Source: Schizochytrium sp. CCTCC M209059 (lineage: Eukaryota; Sar; Bigyra; Thraustochytrida; Thraustochytriidae). Taken from it: 64,000 nt of DNA. The notes beneath the pieces are model-generated. The model was not told the DNA's origin and made no database searches. It saw only the letters and a list, made by a program, of their open reading frames with translations. The translations under genes and the position numbers were made by a program. Location of the stretch: assembly GCA_000818945.1 (NCBI GenBank), contig KN805380.1:451112-515111 (forward strand). The letters run 5' to 3'. Positions 22,807 through 32,002 of the stretch are shown here, piece by piece. Position 1 is the first letter of the stretch, and each line of letters opens with the position of its first letter.

Positions 22807-24500
22807 CCTCTATTTTTTCTTTCGGTTTTTCGCCTTTGGCCACCTGCTTGCTGCCGATCAACCAGTATCACCGGCTTCGACTTTCTGGCTGCCGTCGCGC
22901 TGGCGAGAATTCGCCTCGCTTTGTGTCCCTCGCTCGCTCCCTTACCTCCTCCGCAAGTCGAGGCAAGCTGCAGCTGCCCTTCGAGCCTCCCCTTCTCTTG
23001 CCTGCTTCTGAGCTGCTTGCTTCAAGTTGCCTGCCATGGATAGCTAGCTTGGTGGTAGTCGTAGTTAGTAAGGAGCCTCGCTCCTCTTGCGCTTTTCCTC
23101 AAAATGGATTTTCCTGCCTCGCAGCCGCGGCGCAGACGCAGCGCGGACAAAGCGCGGATGGACAAACGGGCGCCGCCTCCGCGAAATACATACCGACCTG
23201 CGGCAGCGAGCTGCTTTCTCGCTGCGCCGTCCGACGATGCCCCGGGCGAAATGGAATTGCCAACACCGGCAGAGCGGAGCAAAGCGGAGCAAAGCGGAGC
23301 AAAGTAGAGCAAACAAAGCAAAGCAAAGCAAACAAAGCGGAGCAGCCGCACAAACTGTGTGTGCTACCGCGGGAACGCAAATGAAGAAATGAAGAAATGA
23401 ACAAATGGAGGAAATTAGGAATGGAGGAATGAATCCGAGGCTCCGTGGTCCACCACCTCGCATTCGGCACGCGTCTGCAAGCCACAGCAGCCATGCAACA
23501 ACCAAGCGAGCAAGAGCAAGCGCACCGCAGGAATGCAGACAGGAATGGATGGATGGATCTGTGCGTGCACGAAGGAGCGACAGCCTCGCCGACGCCGAGC
23601 GCGGGAGCTTTTTCCTCGTAGGCAATCTTGCGCACCCGGCGATGATCACGAACCGGCTTTGGGGCGCTGCACGTAGAGGAATGATTGTGAATAAATTGGA
23701 AATGAATGAATGAGCTGCAGCTCGCGAGGCCTGGCGTGGAGGAACAGCAATGGAAAGACGCAGCAGTGGCGGTAGGAAGCAAGCCATTGTCGTCATGCGA
23801 GGGAGCGAGGAGCAAGAGCTTGATGCGAGCCGTGGTTGGCTATGAGCCAAAGTAACTCCAGGTGTTCGGCAAGCCAAGCAGGGCCGAGCCAATAGGCCAA
23901 GGCGAGGCGAGCCAGGCTAATGACCAAAAAGGAGAGCTCGTCGTCTGTCACCGGGATCGCGGCGAGGACGCAATCTCTGCGTTTTAAGTAGTTGACGTAT
24001 GTCCCTTGACATGAAAACAGCATCAGACAGCGACAGCATAAGCGAGTATAGTATATACCTAGTATGGTATACTAGTACTTCAATTTCTACATCTGCCACC
24101 GCCGCTGTACGTAGAATACTAATAGGCACATGAGCCCAACACGTTCAAGTTGCCTCGCAAGCAAGCAAGAAAGAAACCTCGCGATCCGCACCACCTCGAC
24201 GCCTGCCTCGAGACACACTAGACCGGCAATCGGTCGGCTCGGTCGCGAGCGCTCAACACCACTCAGCGATACGAGTTGCGGAGGATACGGCTGCGATGGA
24301 TCTCTCGCGATGGATCTCTCCAAAGCTCCTGTTCTCTCTCTCTCTCTCTTCATCATCAAAGTCTGGGAGATCCAGGAGCACAGTCCGCGGCAAGTGGGTT
24401 ATACCGCGCGCGCAAGTGCGCACGGTCGCGTGCACAAGTGCGGCCCTCGTACCGCAAGTGAAGTATGGTTTTCTTTCTCCCCTTTCTTTCTTTTTTTCCT

Positions 24501-24531
<31 letters not shown>

Positions 24532-24669
24532 CCTTGTCTCTCTCTCTCTAGGCTAAGCAGGCAAACAACGATCCTGCTGCTCTCGCCGCTGCCTGCGCGC
24601 CGCGTGCGCCGCGCGGACCTGACTCCGGCCGCCTCCGGACGCGCCGCGCCGCGCGCCCCTCCTCGCCCC
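22205..24669. other. Spacer between Tubby and G-beta genes, repeat-rich
   Basis: This divergent spacer has no recognisable gene. It contains TTTC tracts at 22751-22806 and 24489-24531, and GAGCGGAGCAAAGC five-base repeats at 23270-23345. An imperfect inverted repeat lies near 24035-24070 (TAGTATATACC facing GGTATACTA). It ends at the assembly gap. It should contain the promoters of both flanking genes, but no specific element can be assigned. Confidence 0.5.
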
Positions 24670-24957
24670 NNNNNNNNNNNNNNNNNNNNNNNNNNNNNNN
24701 NNNNNNNNNNNNNNNNNNNNNNNNNNNNNNNNNNNNNNNNNNNNNNNNNNNNNNNNNNNNNNNNNNNNNNNNNNNNNNNNNNNNNNNNNNNNNNNNNNNN
24801 NNNNNNNNNNNNNNNNNNNNNNNNNNNNNNNNNNNNNNNNNNNNNNNNNNNNNNNNNNNNNNNNNNNNNNNNNNNNNNNNNNNNNNNNNNNNNNNNNNNN
24901 NNNNNNNNNNNNNNNNNNNNNNNNNNNNNNNNNNNNNNNNNNNNNNNNNNNNNNNNN
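24670..24957. other. Assembly gap (288 N)
   Basis: This is a run of N. The G-beta coding frame enters from it, so the start codon and first residues of that gene lie inside or before the gap. The true length is unknown. GC-rich sequence on both sides probably caused the assembly failure. Confidence 0.99.
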
Positions 24958-26021
24958 CGGGCGGCAGCAACGGGGCGGCCGCGCAGGCCGCCGACAAGAT
25001 CGCCGCGCTCAAGGGCCAGATTGAGGCCGAGCTCGCCAGTAAAACAAAGGGCACGAGCGCCGAAGAATGGTGGCGCGACAACCAGGGCGGCCGGCCATTC
25101 CCGCCCCAGCCAAAGCAGCCGCAGGTCCTGCGCATCCTCAAGGGCCACTTTGGTAAAGTATACAGCATGCACTGGGCCGGAGACAACAAGCACCTTGTGA
25201 GCGCATCCCAGGACGGTAAGCTCATCGTCTGGAACGCAGCCACCACACACCGCGTACAGGCCATCCCTCTGCGCAGCTCATGGGTCATGACCTGCGCCTA
25301 TGAGCAGTCACGCGACCAACTCGTGGCCTGCGGCGGCCTCGATAACATCTGTTCCGTCTATAAGCTCAGTTCCGAGGGCGGCCTGGGCGTCACCCGCGCC
25401 TACCGCGAGCTTTCCGGCCACGATGGCTACCTGTCCTCGTGCCGCTTCGCCGGCCCAAGTCAAATCATTTCCTCCTCGGGCGATTCAACCTGCATGCAAT
25501 GGGACGTCGAGACGGGCAACGCGGTCCGTACCTTTTCCGACCACGCACAAGACGTCATGAGCGTCGCCGTCAGCCCCATGCAGCCACATCTCTTTGCGTC
25601 GGGGTCAATTGACGCCACGGCGCGCATCTACGACACCCGCGCCGCAGCCTGCGCTATCACCTTTACGGGCCATGAGAGCGACATCAACTCGGTCTCCTTC
25701 TTCCCGGACGGAAACGCCATTGGCACCGGCTCCGATGATTCGACCTGTAAGCTCTTCGATGTGCGCGCCTGCAGGGAAATCGCCTCGTATGGCAATGACA
25801 GTATCGTGTGTGGCATTACTGCCGTTGACTTCTCTGTTTCGGGTCGAATCCTCTTTGCAGGCTACGACGATTTCGCCGTCTACGGCTGGGACGTGACCAA
25901 CCGTGACAAGCCCATGATGCTTAAACTCCACGAGAACCGCATTGCCTGCCTCCAGGTCAACCTTGAGGGATCTGCGCTCGGCACGGGCAGCTGGGACACG
26001 CTCTTGAAGGTGTCTGGCTGA
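24958..26021 (+). CDS. GNB1: Heterotrimeric G-protein beta subunit, start in gap
   Basis: The frame is open from the gap edge through the ATG-like Met at 25167 to the TGA at 26019-26021. The first visible residues (DKIAALKGQIEAELASK) fit the N-terminal amphipathic helix that pairs with G-gamma, so the true start lies in the gap. Seven WD40 blades follow. They include stretches almost invariant in G-beta: LVSASQDGKLIVWN, IPLRSSWVMTCAY, VACGGLDNICSVY, FTGHESDINSVSFFPDGNA and ICGIT-like VCGITAVDFS. By family knowledge it couples G-protein receptors to effectors at the plasma membrane. The C-terminus is odd: after GTGSWDTLLK it ends VSG instead of the usual IWN, so the final propeller strand lacks its conserved Trp. 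It converges with RPC2, stop to stop, with 455 bp between. Confidence 0.95.
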
Positions 26022-26476
26022 TGAATACCCACCCTCCCTTGGATCTTTGACTCAAATCTGGGTCCACCTTCACACCCACATGCAGACGCCAGACTGCAGC
26101 GCTACCGATGCCTATCCTAGCTTGCTTGCCTTCCTACCAACCTGCCTCTCTGTCTGCCCGTCTGTCTGCTTTCTTTTTTTCTTCATAATCAAAACCCCCC
26201 TAAAGCTGAAAACATAAAAATCTTGGAAATCTCCGCAATCGGGCGCTGAAACGAAAAGAAACAATCTGCAGCCACGCGCATTGTATTGTTGCCCAGCAAT
26301 CATATCTATCTCTGTCCTCCTCCTCAGTCATAACCAAATGCGTGTCTTTATCTTATCTTTTACTCCGCTAGTATAACGCCCCACGCCGAACGGACTGCCC
26401 GTCCGTCTGTTTGACTTGCGCCGTCTCCAAGTCCCCCTCATCCGATTTTGATCATTTGCAACTGTGTACTGCAGGC

Positions 26477-29400
26477 CTACAAGTCCTGCAGCGTCAGCTT
26501 GGGAATAATATTCATCGAATGGAGTTCCTGAAAGAGCAGCTTGCACGCGTACGGCAAGCTCAGCGATGTCAAATGCGCGCCTGTGCGGCAGTTCTGGCAC
26601 CGCACTGGATTTGCCATGAAGCCGCACTTGAGACAAACATTGGCCTCGAAAATATCCGAGGATATCATGAGCCGCTCGATGAGCAGACCCGAGGCGCCAT
26701 AGCCAATCAGACAGTCACGCTCCATCTCGCCCAGGCGCAGACCGCCATCACGCGAGCGACCCTCGGTCGGCTGCCGCGTAAGGACCGCACGCGGACCTCG
26801 CGCACGTGCATGCATCTTGTCCGCCACCATGTGCTTGAGACGCTGGTAGTACACCGGCCCAAAGAAAATGTGCGCCTCCACCGTCTCGCCCGTAATGCCG
26901 TCCGTCACAACCTCCTTGCCATGATATGAGTGCCCGTGCTTGACGAGGGTTTCCGAGCACGCCTTGACAGGATTCTCGGCAAATGCTGTACCGTACTGAC
27001 GCACGCCGCTCACCGCGCCAGCCTTGGAGCAAATGAGCTCCATCAACTTGCCCACTGTCATTCGACTCGGGAAACCGTGAGGGTTCATGATAATGTCCGG
27101 AACGATGCCTTGGTCCGTGAATGGCATATCGACCTGAGGCACGATGAGGCCCACGACGCCCTTTTGGCCATGCCGCGAGGAAAATTTGTCGCCCAGCTCG
27201 ATCATGCGCACCTCGCGCGTTACAACCTTGATAATGTGCGATTCGAACTCAGACGAGGAGATCATGACCTTGTCCACGCGCGCATCGCCCGGGCCCTTGT
27301 AACACAGCGCTGACGGCTTGAACTCGCCACTTCCGTGGCCCATGCCCGGACCTGTCACCATCAGGTCGCTCGTGTTCGTGGGCATTTCCCGGTTCACCAA
27401 GACGCCATTCTTTTCTACCCTGCTGCCAATCTCAATGACGCCGTCGTAGCCGACGCCGCAGAACTTGCCAGCCGCGGCCGGGGGCGCGTCGGGTGTCGCA
27501 AATGGCGGCGGCGCCAGGCGATCCATTGTGTTGTTTGCATACGTCTTCAGCTGCGTCGCGTACTTTCGCATCACCATGCAACGTGCAAATCCGCGCTCCA
27601 TGCTCGACTTGTTGATGATAATTGCATCTTCAATATCGTAGCCCGAATATGACATGACGGCCACAATTGCGTTTTGCCCCGCCGGCACACAGTCAAAGTT
27701 CACAAGCTCTAGCGTGCGAGAGTGCACGAGGGGCTTGTGCGGGTAGCACATAAGGTAAAGCAGAGTATCAATACGCTCGAGCTGGTTCATGCCAATCGTG
27801 CCAACGGCTTGCTTGCCCATGGCGCACTGATACGTGTTACGCGGACTCTGATTGTGATGAGGAAAGGGCACCAGACCCACCACAATGCCAAGAATCGTAA
27901 GAGGATCAATTTCCAAGTGCGTGGCCTCTTGCATCGTGGCCCCGCCCGCGCTTTCGCCCTCCACATCTGAGAGTGCCACCATAGTATTGTTCGACTCGTT
28001 CACATCCACGTACTCGATCAAACCTTGCTCCAAGAGCTGATAAAAGGCCATTTTCCCCTCACGTAGCATGCGCAGATGCTTATTGCGGACCTTGCCGCGA
28101 TGCGTCGCCTTGTCCACGACAATGAGAGGTCGGCACATGCGACCGCCATCCGTGGCAATTTGCACAGTGGCCTTGTCACGGTTGACAAAGACAGAAACGT
28201 ATTCGCCAAGTCGACCAGCGCGCCGCAGCTTGCGAAGCTGCTCGGCAAGAACCTCGGGTTCTGCAGTCAACCCCAGAATTTCACCGTTGAGCATTACCAC
28301 ATAAGCGCCCTCGGAGAATATCTCCTCGCCGCCCAAGAGCTTGATGTCTTCTACACCGAGACGCAGCACGAGCTGGCGCACGGGCCCATCCTCCTCATCC
28401 GAAGTCACGTGCGTGAGCAAGGCAAGATTCTTGACCAGTCCACAAGACTCACCCTCGGGCGTGTCCGAGGGGCAGAGCATACCCCATTGCGATGGCTGCA
28501 AAGCGCGCGGGCCACTCACCTTGCGCGTCTTTTCGAATTGAGAGGTGATACGCGTCATGTGCCCGATGGCCGACATGAAGGAAAGACGCGAAAGTTGCTG
28601 CGTCACGCCAGCACGCTCCATCTTGAAACGTTTAAGAGACCAGTTGCCCGTGGAGATGGCCTGGACAAAACCGTTGGTGATGATGTTCTGGCTCATGTGC
28701 TTCATGATGTCAAAGGCATCTGCCTGATTCGCTTTAGAAAGCACGCGTTCCGCCTGCAGCTTGAGCTCGGTGTTGAAGCGTTTAAAGAGATCCTCAAAAA
28801 GGAGGGCGAGCAGCTGACCAGCCAGCTCGAGACGCTTGTTACCGTAGTAATCCTTGTCGTCCAAAAGCGATGGATCTGCCTCGGCTTGGCAGCACTGTCG
28901 TACCATGTACATGAGGTAGAACGCCTTGTCACGGAAGTCATAATTTTCCACCGGCACGTGGCCCAGCACCATGAGCGCAAGGACATCCTTGGCTTCGTCC
29001 GCGCGAAGCGGAGCCGTGTTTGTCGGGTCGTCAGCGCTACGCTTGGCCGCGCGCGAGTGCTTAATGTACTGGCCAATGAACTCGAGCGCCTGGTCGCGAG
29101 TGAAAATACCCGCGCGAGCGGCCTCTTCGGCCGACGCAATGAGAAACTGGCGAATGCCGCTCGTTCCTGAGATAGCATAGTTGATGAGCAGTTCCGACTC
29201 GCAGTCCATGGCCTTGAGAACGATGAAAATGGGAATGTCTGCGCTGATGCTGTTGTGCTTGAGGTAAATGCGATTGTTTTTTATGTAGACGGCCGTGCGA
29301 CTTTTGCGCTCGTGCGTGGAACTCGTCACGCTGGCGCACGTCTGCTTCTTGGAGTCCTGCTCGATAATGATGCGATTCTTGCTCAGCTGCTCTTGAATGA

Positions 29401-30475
29401 GAATCACCTTTTCCGAGCCCTTGACCACAAAGTAGCCACCCGGGTCATACGGGCACTCTTTGAGCTTTTCGAGTTCGGCCACAGACTTGCCGCGCAGCCG
29501 ACAGCGCGAGCTCTGGAGCATGACGGGAATGCGTCCGATTTGAAGCTTTCGCTTGCGAAAGACTCCGCGACCGCGCGTAAAGCACACGTCCACGTAAATG
29601 GGCGCGGCGTAGGTCAGGTCGCGAAGACGGCACTCTTGCGGTGTCACCTTGTAGGTGATGAGATTTTGGTCAACCTCGGGCGTGCCAACGTAGACATCCT
29701 CGTACCGTAGGAAAAAGTGGTGGTTGTTGTCACTACGAATCTCGCGATTCATCTTGGAGGCAACAATCTTTTTCATTTCCACCTCGACAAAGTAGTTGTA
29801 CGAGTCGATGTGCTGCTTGACAAGACCGCGGACCTTGAGAAACTCGGGAAGAAGTTTCCACTTGTTCCGTGCAGGCGCCTCGTCGACTGCAGCCCTTTCT
29901 CTGGGCGTCAGCCCACTCGAAGGCTTTTGCTGCGGGATGTCTGCAGGTCCAGGCAAGAGGCGCTCTCCAACTTGGCCGATGTCGGCGCCCTTCTCCTCCT
30001 CGATCTCGAGACTCTCGGGAGCCATCTTCGCCTCTGCTTCCAGCTTGGCCTTCGTATGCTCTCCGTTCTCTAGCTTTTGCGTCTTGGCCTCGCTGGTGCT
30101 GCTGGTGCTGCTGGTGCTGCTGCTGCTGCTCTCGCCGTTCTCCCCCGCGACCTGCTGCCGCTGCTGCTGCTGGTTGTGCTCCTCGTCCTTGGCGCCGAGG
30201 GCGTCGTCGCCGCCGCGCGAGGCGCCGGGTCCGCCGCGCCCGCGTCCACGCCCGCGCCCGCGCGAGGTTCGAGGCTTGGTCGCCGCCAAGAACGAAGGCC
30301 GCGCCTCCGGGCCATTCGCCAGACGGCACATTTGTGGGGCTGGGTCGCCCAGGGTGCCGCTTGGGGTCCGCCTTGCGAACGTCGTGGGTGGTCCGTCTCG
30401 TCTATCCATACTTGACGGAGAAGTGTTTGCGGGTCGTCTCGCGTTTGCTGATCGTCTCGCGCATTGAGCCGGCAT
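26477..30475 (-). CDS. POLR3B: RNA polymerase III second-largest subunit (RPC2)
   Basis: This is a 1332-residue protein. From residue about 206 (KWKLLPEFLKVRGLVKQHID) to the end it follows RPC2/POLR3B closely, and the WKLLP-GLVKQHIDS opening separates it from the Pol I and Pol II paralogs. Core motifs are present: SQWGMLCPSDTPEGESCG (fork region), GYDIEDA, GDKFSSRHGQKG, NPHGFPSRMTVGK and GGLRLGEMERD. The C-terminal zinc site is CLKC followed by CQNC, and the end is the typical PYACKLLFQELHSMNI. By family knowledge it forms half of the Pol III active site for tRNA and 5S rRNA synthesis. The first 200 residues are a low-complexity extension (RG repeats at 70-82, Q-rich at 101-108, Ser/Thr-rich at 116-128) not found in typical RPC2. 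An upstream in-frame stop limits extension, but Met23 is an alternative start. Confidence 0.97.
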   Translation of the reverse strand: MPAQCARRSANARRPANTSPSSMDRRDGPPTTFARRTPSGTLGDPAPQMCRLANGPEARPSFLAATKPRTSRGRGRGRGRGGPGASRGGDDALGAKDEEHNQQQQRQQVAGENGESSSSSTSSTSSTSEAKTQKLENGEHTKAKLEAEAKMAPESLEIEEEKGADIGQVGERLLPGPADIPQQKPSSGLTPRERAAVDEAPARNKWKLLPEFLKVRGLVKQHIDSYNYFVEVEMKKIVASKMNREIRSDNNHHFFLRYEDVYVGTPEVDQNLITYKVTPQECRLRDLTYAAPIYVDVCFTRGRGVFRKRKLQIGRIPVMLQSSRCRLRGKSVAELEKLKECPYDPGGYFVVKGSEKVILIQEQLSKNRIIIEQDSKKQTCASVTSSTHERKSRTAVYIKNNRIYLKHNSISADIPIFIVLKAMDCESELLINYAISGTSGIRQFLIASAEEAARAGIFTRDQALEFIGQYIKHSRAAKRSADDPTNTAPLRADEAKDVLALMVLGHVPVENYDFRDKAFYLMYMVRQCCQAEADPSLLDDKDYYGNKRLELAGQLLALLFEDLFKRFNTELKLQAERVLSKANQADAFDIMKHMSQNIITNGFVQAISTGNWSLKRFKMERAGVTQQLSRLSFMSAIGHMTRITSQFEKTRKVSGPRALQPSQWGMLCPSDTPEGESCGLVKNLALLTHVTSDEEDGPVRQLVLRLGVEDIKLLGGEEIFSEGAYVVMLNGEILGLTAEPEVLAEQLRKLRRAGRLGEYVSVFVNRDKATVQIATDGGRMCRPLIVVDKATHRGKVRNKHLRMLREGKMAFYQLLEQGLIEYVDVNESNNTMVALSDVEGESAGGATMQEATHLEIDPLTILGIVVGLVPFPHHNQSPRNTYQCAMGKQAVGTIGMNQLERIDTLLYLMCYPHKPLVHSRTLELVNFDCVPAGQNAIVAVMSYSGYDIEDAIIINKSSMERGFARCMVMRKYATQLKTYANNTMDRLAPPPFATPDAPPAAAGKFCGVGYDGVIEIGSRVEKNGVLVNREMPTNTSDLMVTGPGMGHGSGEFKPSALCYKGPGDARVDKVMISSSEFESHIIKVVTREVRMIELGDKFSSRHGQKGVVGLIVPQVDMPFTDQGIVPDIIMNPHGFPSRMTVGKLMELICSKAGAVSGVRQYGTAFAENPVKACSETLVKHGHSYHGKEVVTDGITGETVEAHIFFGPVYYQRLKHMVADKMHARARGPRAVLTRQPTEGRSRDGGLRLGEMERDCLIGYGASGLLIERLMISSDIFEANVCLKCGFMANPVRCQNCRTGAHLTSLSLPYACKLLFQELHSMNIIPKLTLQDL

Positions 30476-31016
30476 CGAGGCTGCTTGTATGGAGAACGCA
30501 AAATGAAGGGAAGGCTAGCTAGGGAGGGTTGGTTATACATGTAGTGGTGGGCCTTGGCCTGGGTCTAGATTTGCAAGCTCGCCTCACGAATCAATGTAAG
30601 CCAGACGAAAACGCTTTTGCTTTGTGAACTTTGCTACGTACGTCTCTAGTACATGGATGCAAAAAGCAAATTTCGTGTATACGCAGAGAAACGAACTCGT
30701 GGCCTTGTCGAAGAAGAAAATATGCCAGGGTATACGCAATCTCCACCCAAAAAAGATAAACTATCCTGCTTGGGACTTGCTGGGACTCTCCAAACACATG
30801 CATGCATCGCTGCCAGCCAGTATCCAGGTAACCTACTGCATTGTCTTACGTCTTGCGTCGCGCGTCGTGCGTAGTACATTGACAGGGAAAACCTGTGGCT
30901 GCTAATCAGACGAGATCCTTCGGACTTGCCTGGCCTGGCTGCTCGCAGACGACCTTGATTTTTTTTTTTTGACGTGAATATGTAGAAGCAAAACGCACGT
31001 CGCGCACGACGACAAG
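30476..31016. promoter_or_regulatory. Shared bidirectional promoter interval, RPC2/ZMAT2
   Basis: This is a 541-bp interval between divergent start codons. It is less GC-rich than most of the window. A 12-base T tract (30959-30970) ends in TGACGTGA (30970-30977), a CRE/ATF-like site about 40 bp upstream of the ZMAT2 ATG. There is no clear TATA box at a convincing distance on either side. Shared control of two RNA-machinery genes is inferred from layout only. Confidence 0.5.
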
Positions 31017-31700
31017 ATGGCCGGCGAGCGAAGCGGCGCGACGCGCGGGGTGTCGAACATAGAGAGCCGCAGCTGGGACCGCGAGACGTTCGAGCGCCGC
31101 GCGCGCGAGCGCGAGGACCGCGAGCGAGGTGCCGAGGCCGCCGTCGAGCGGCGGAGACTCTTGGAGGCGCGCCAAGATGACGGCTTTCTTCACAGCCGCA
31201 GAGAGACCGTAGACTTCTTCAAGGATGTTGGGTCGCGACGCATGATCGATTTGGAGGCCGATGGCGCCCTCACTCGTCAGGGTTACCACTGCGAGCTTTG
31301 CCAGCGGACGTTCACGGATTCGAGCTCGTACATGCAGCATCTAAACTCGGTCCAGCATCAGAGCAAACTGGGCAATTCCATGGCTGTGCGCAAGGCAACG
31401 CTAAGTGAAGTGCGGCAACGCATTCGTGAGCGAGTTGAGCTCAAATACGCCAAGCGCGCCCAAGCACATGCCGCAGCAACCTATGACTTTGAGTCTCGCG
31501 TTCGCGAACTCGAAGAGCTCGAGGCGAACAAACGCGAGGAGCGCGCCGCGCGTAAGCGTAAGCGCAAGGAGGAGCGCAAGATGGCCAACAACAGTGCGAA
31601 ACAGGCTATGGACGACCAATCTCCAGTCGAGGACGCTGAGACGAAGGCAATGATGGCTGCCATGGGCATTTCTGGCTTTGGGTCAACAAAGGCGGGCTAG
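31017..31700 (+). CDS. ZMAT2: U4/U6.U5 tri-snRNP protein SNU23/ZMAT2
   Basis: This is a 227-residue protein. The ATG sits in a favourable ACAAGATGGCC context. It carries a U1-type C2H2 zinc finger at about residues 91-115 (YHCELCQRTF, then HLNSVQHQ). The finger is followed by the family hallmark LGNSMAVRKATLSEV (compare LGMSMRVERSTLDQV in animal ZMAT2). Next comes a charged coiled-coil region with YDFESRVRELEE, and the protein ends MGISGFGSTKAG, matching the conserved MGFSGFGSTKK tail. By family knowledge it belongs to the tri-snRNP, acts in spliceosome activation and leaves before catalysis. This indicates a working spliceosome even though genes in this window look intronless. It converges with the HAD gene, with about 300 bp between stops. 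Confidence 0.94.
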   Translation: MAGERSGATRGVSNIESRSWDRETFERRAREREDRERGAEAAVERRRLLEARQDDGFLHSRRETVDFFKDVGSRRMIDLEADGALTRQGYHCELCQRTFTDSSSYMQHLNSVQHQSKLGNSMAVRKATLSEVRQRIRERVELKYAKRAQAHAAATYDFESRVRELEELEANKREERAARKRKRKEERKMANNSAKQAMDDQSPVEDAETKAMMAAMGISGFGSTKAG

Positions 31701-32002
31701 GCGAGAAACAAGAAAATTGATGGGAGAAGAGAAGGGGTTATGCCACAAATTTATCATATTGGGCGACTGTTGATCTACAATCTCCAAGAAAAAGAGCAGA
31801 GCATGGAACGTCTTTTCTCTCCGATCATGCCATGCTGTCCGATGAATTCTTTACTTTGTCTCTTCTGAGTGTCGAGACGTTCGTATGTCTTGCGGGGCTC
31901 GACCTAGCTCTTTCCGTGCAGTGGTTTCGACAATTCGATCAAACGAGGGCGCACTCTCAATCGTGCTTGACTCGACATTTTGGCCAAACGAGAGCGCGCG
32001 TT

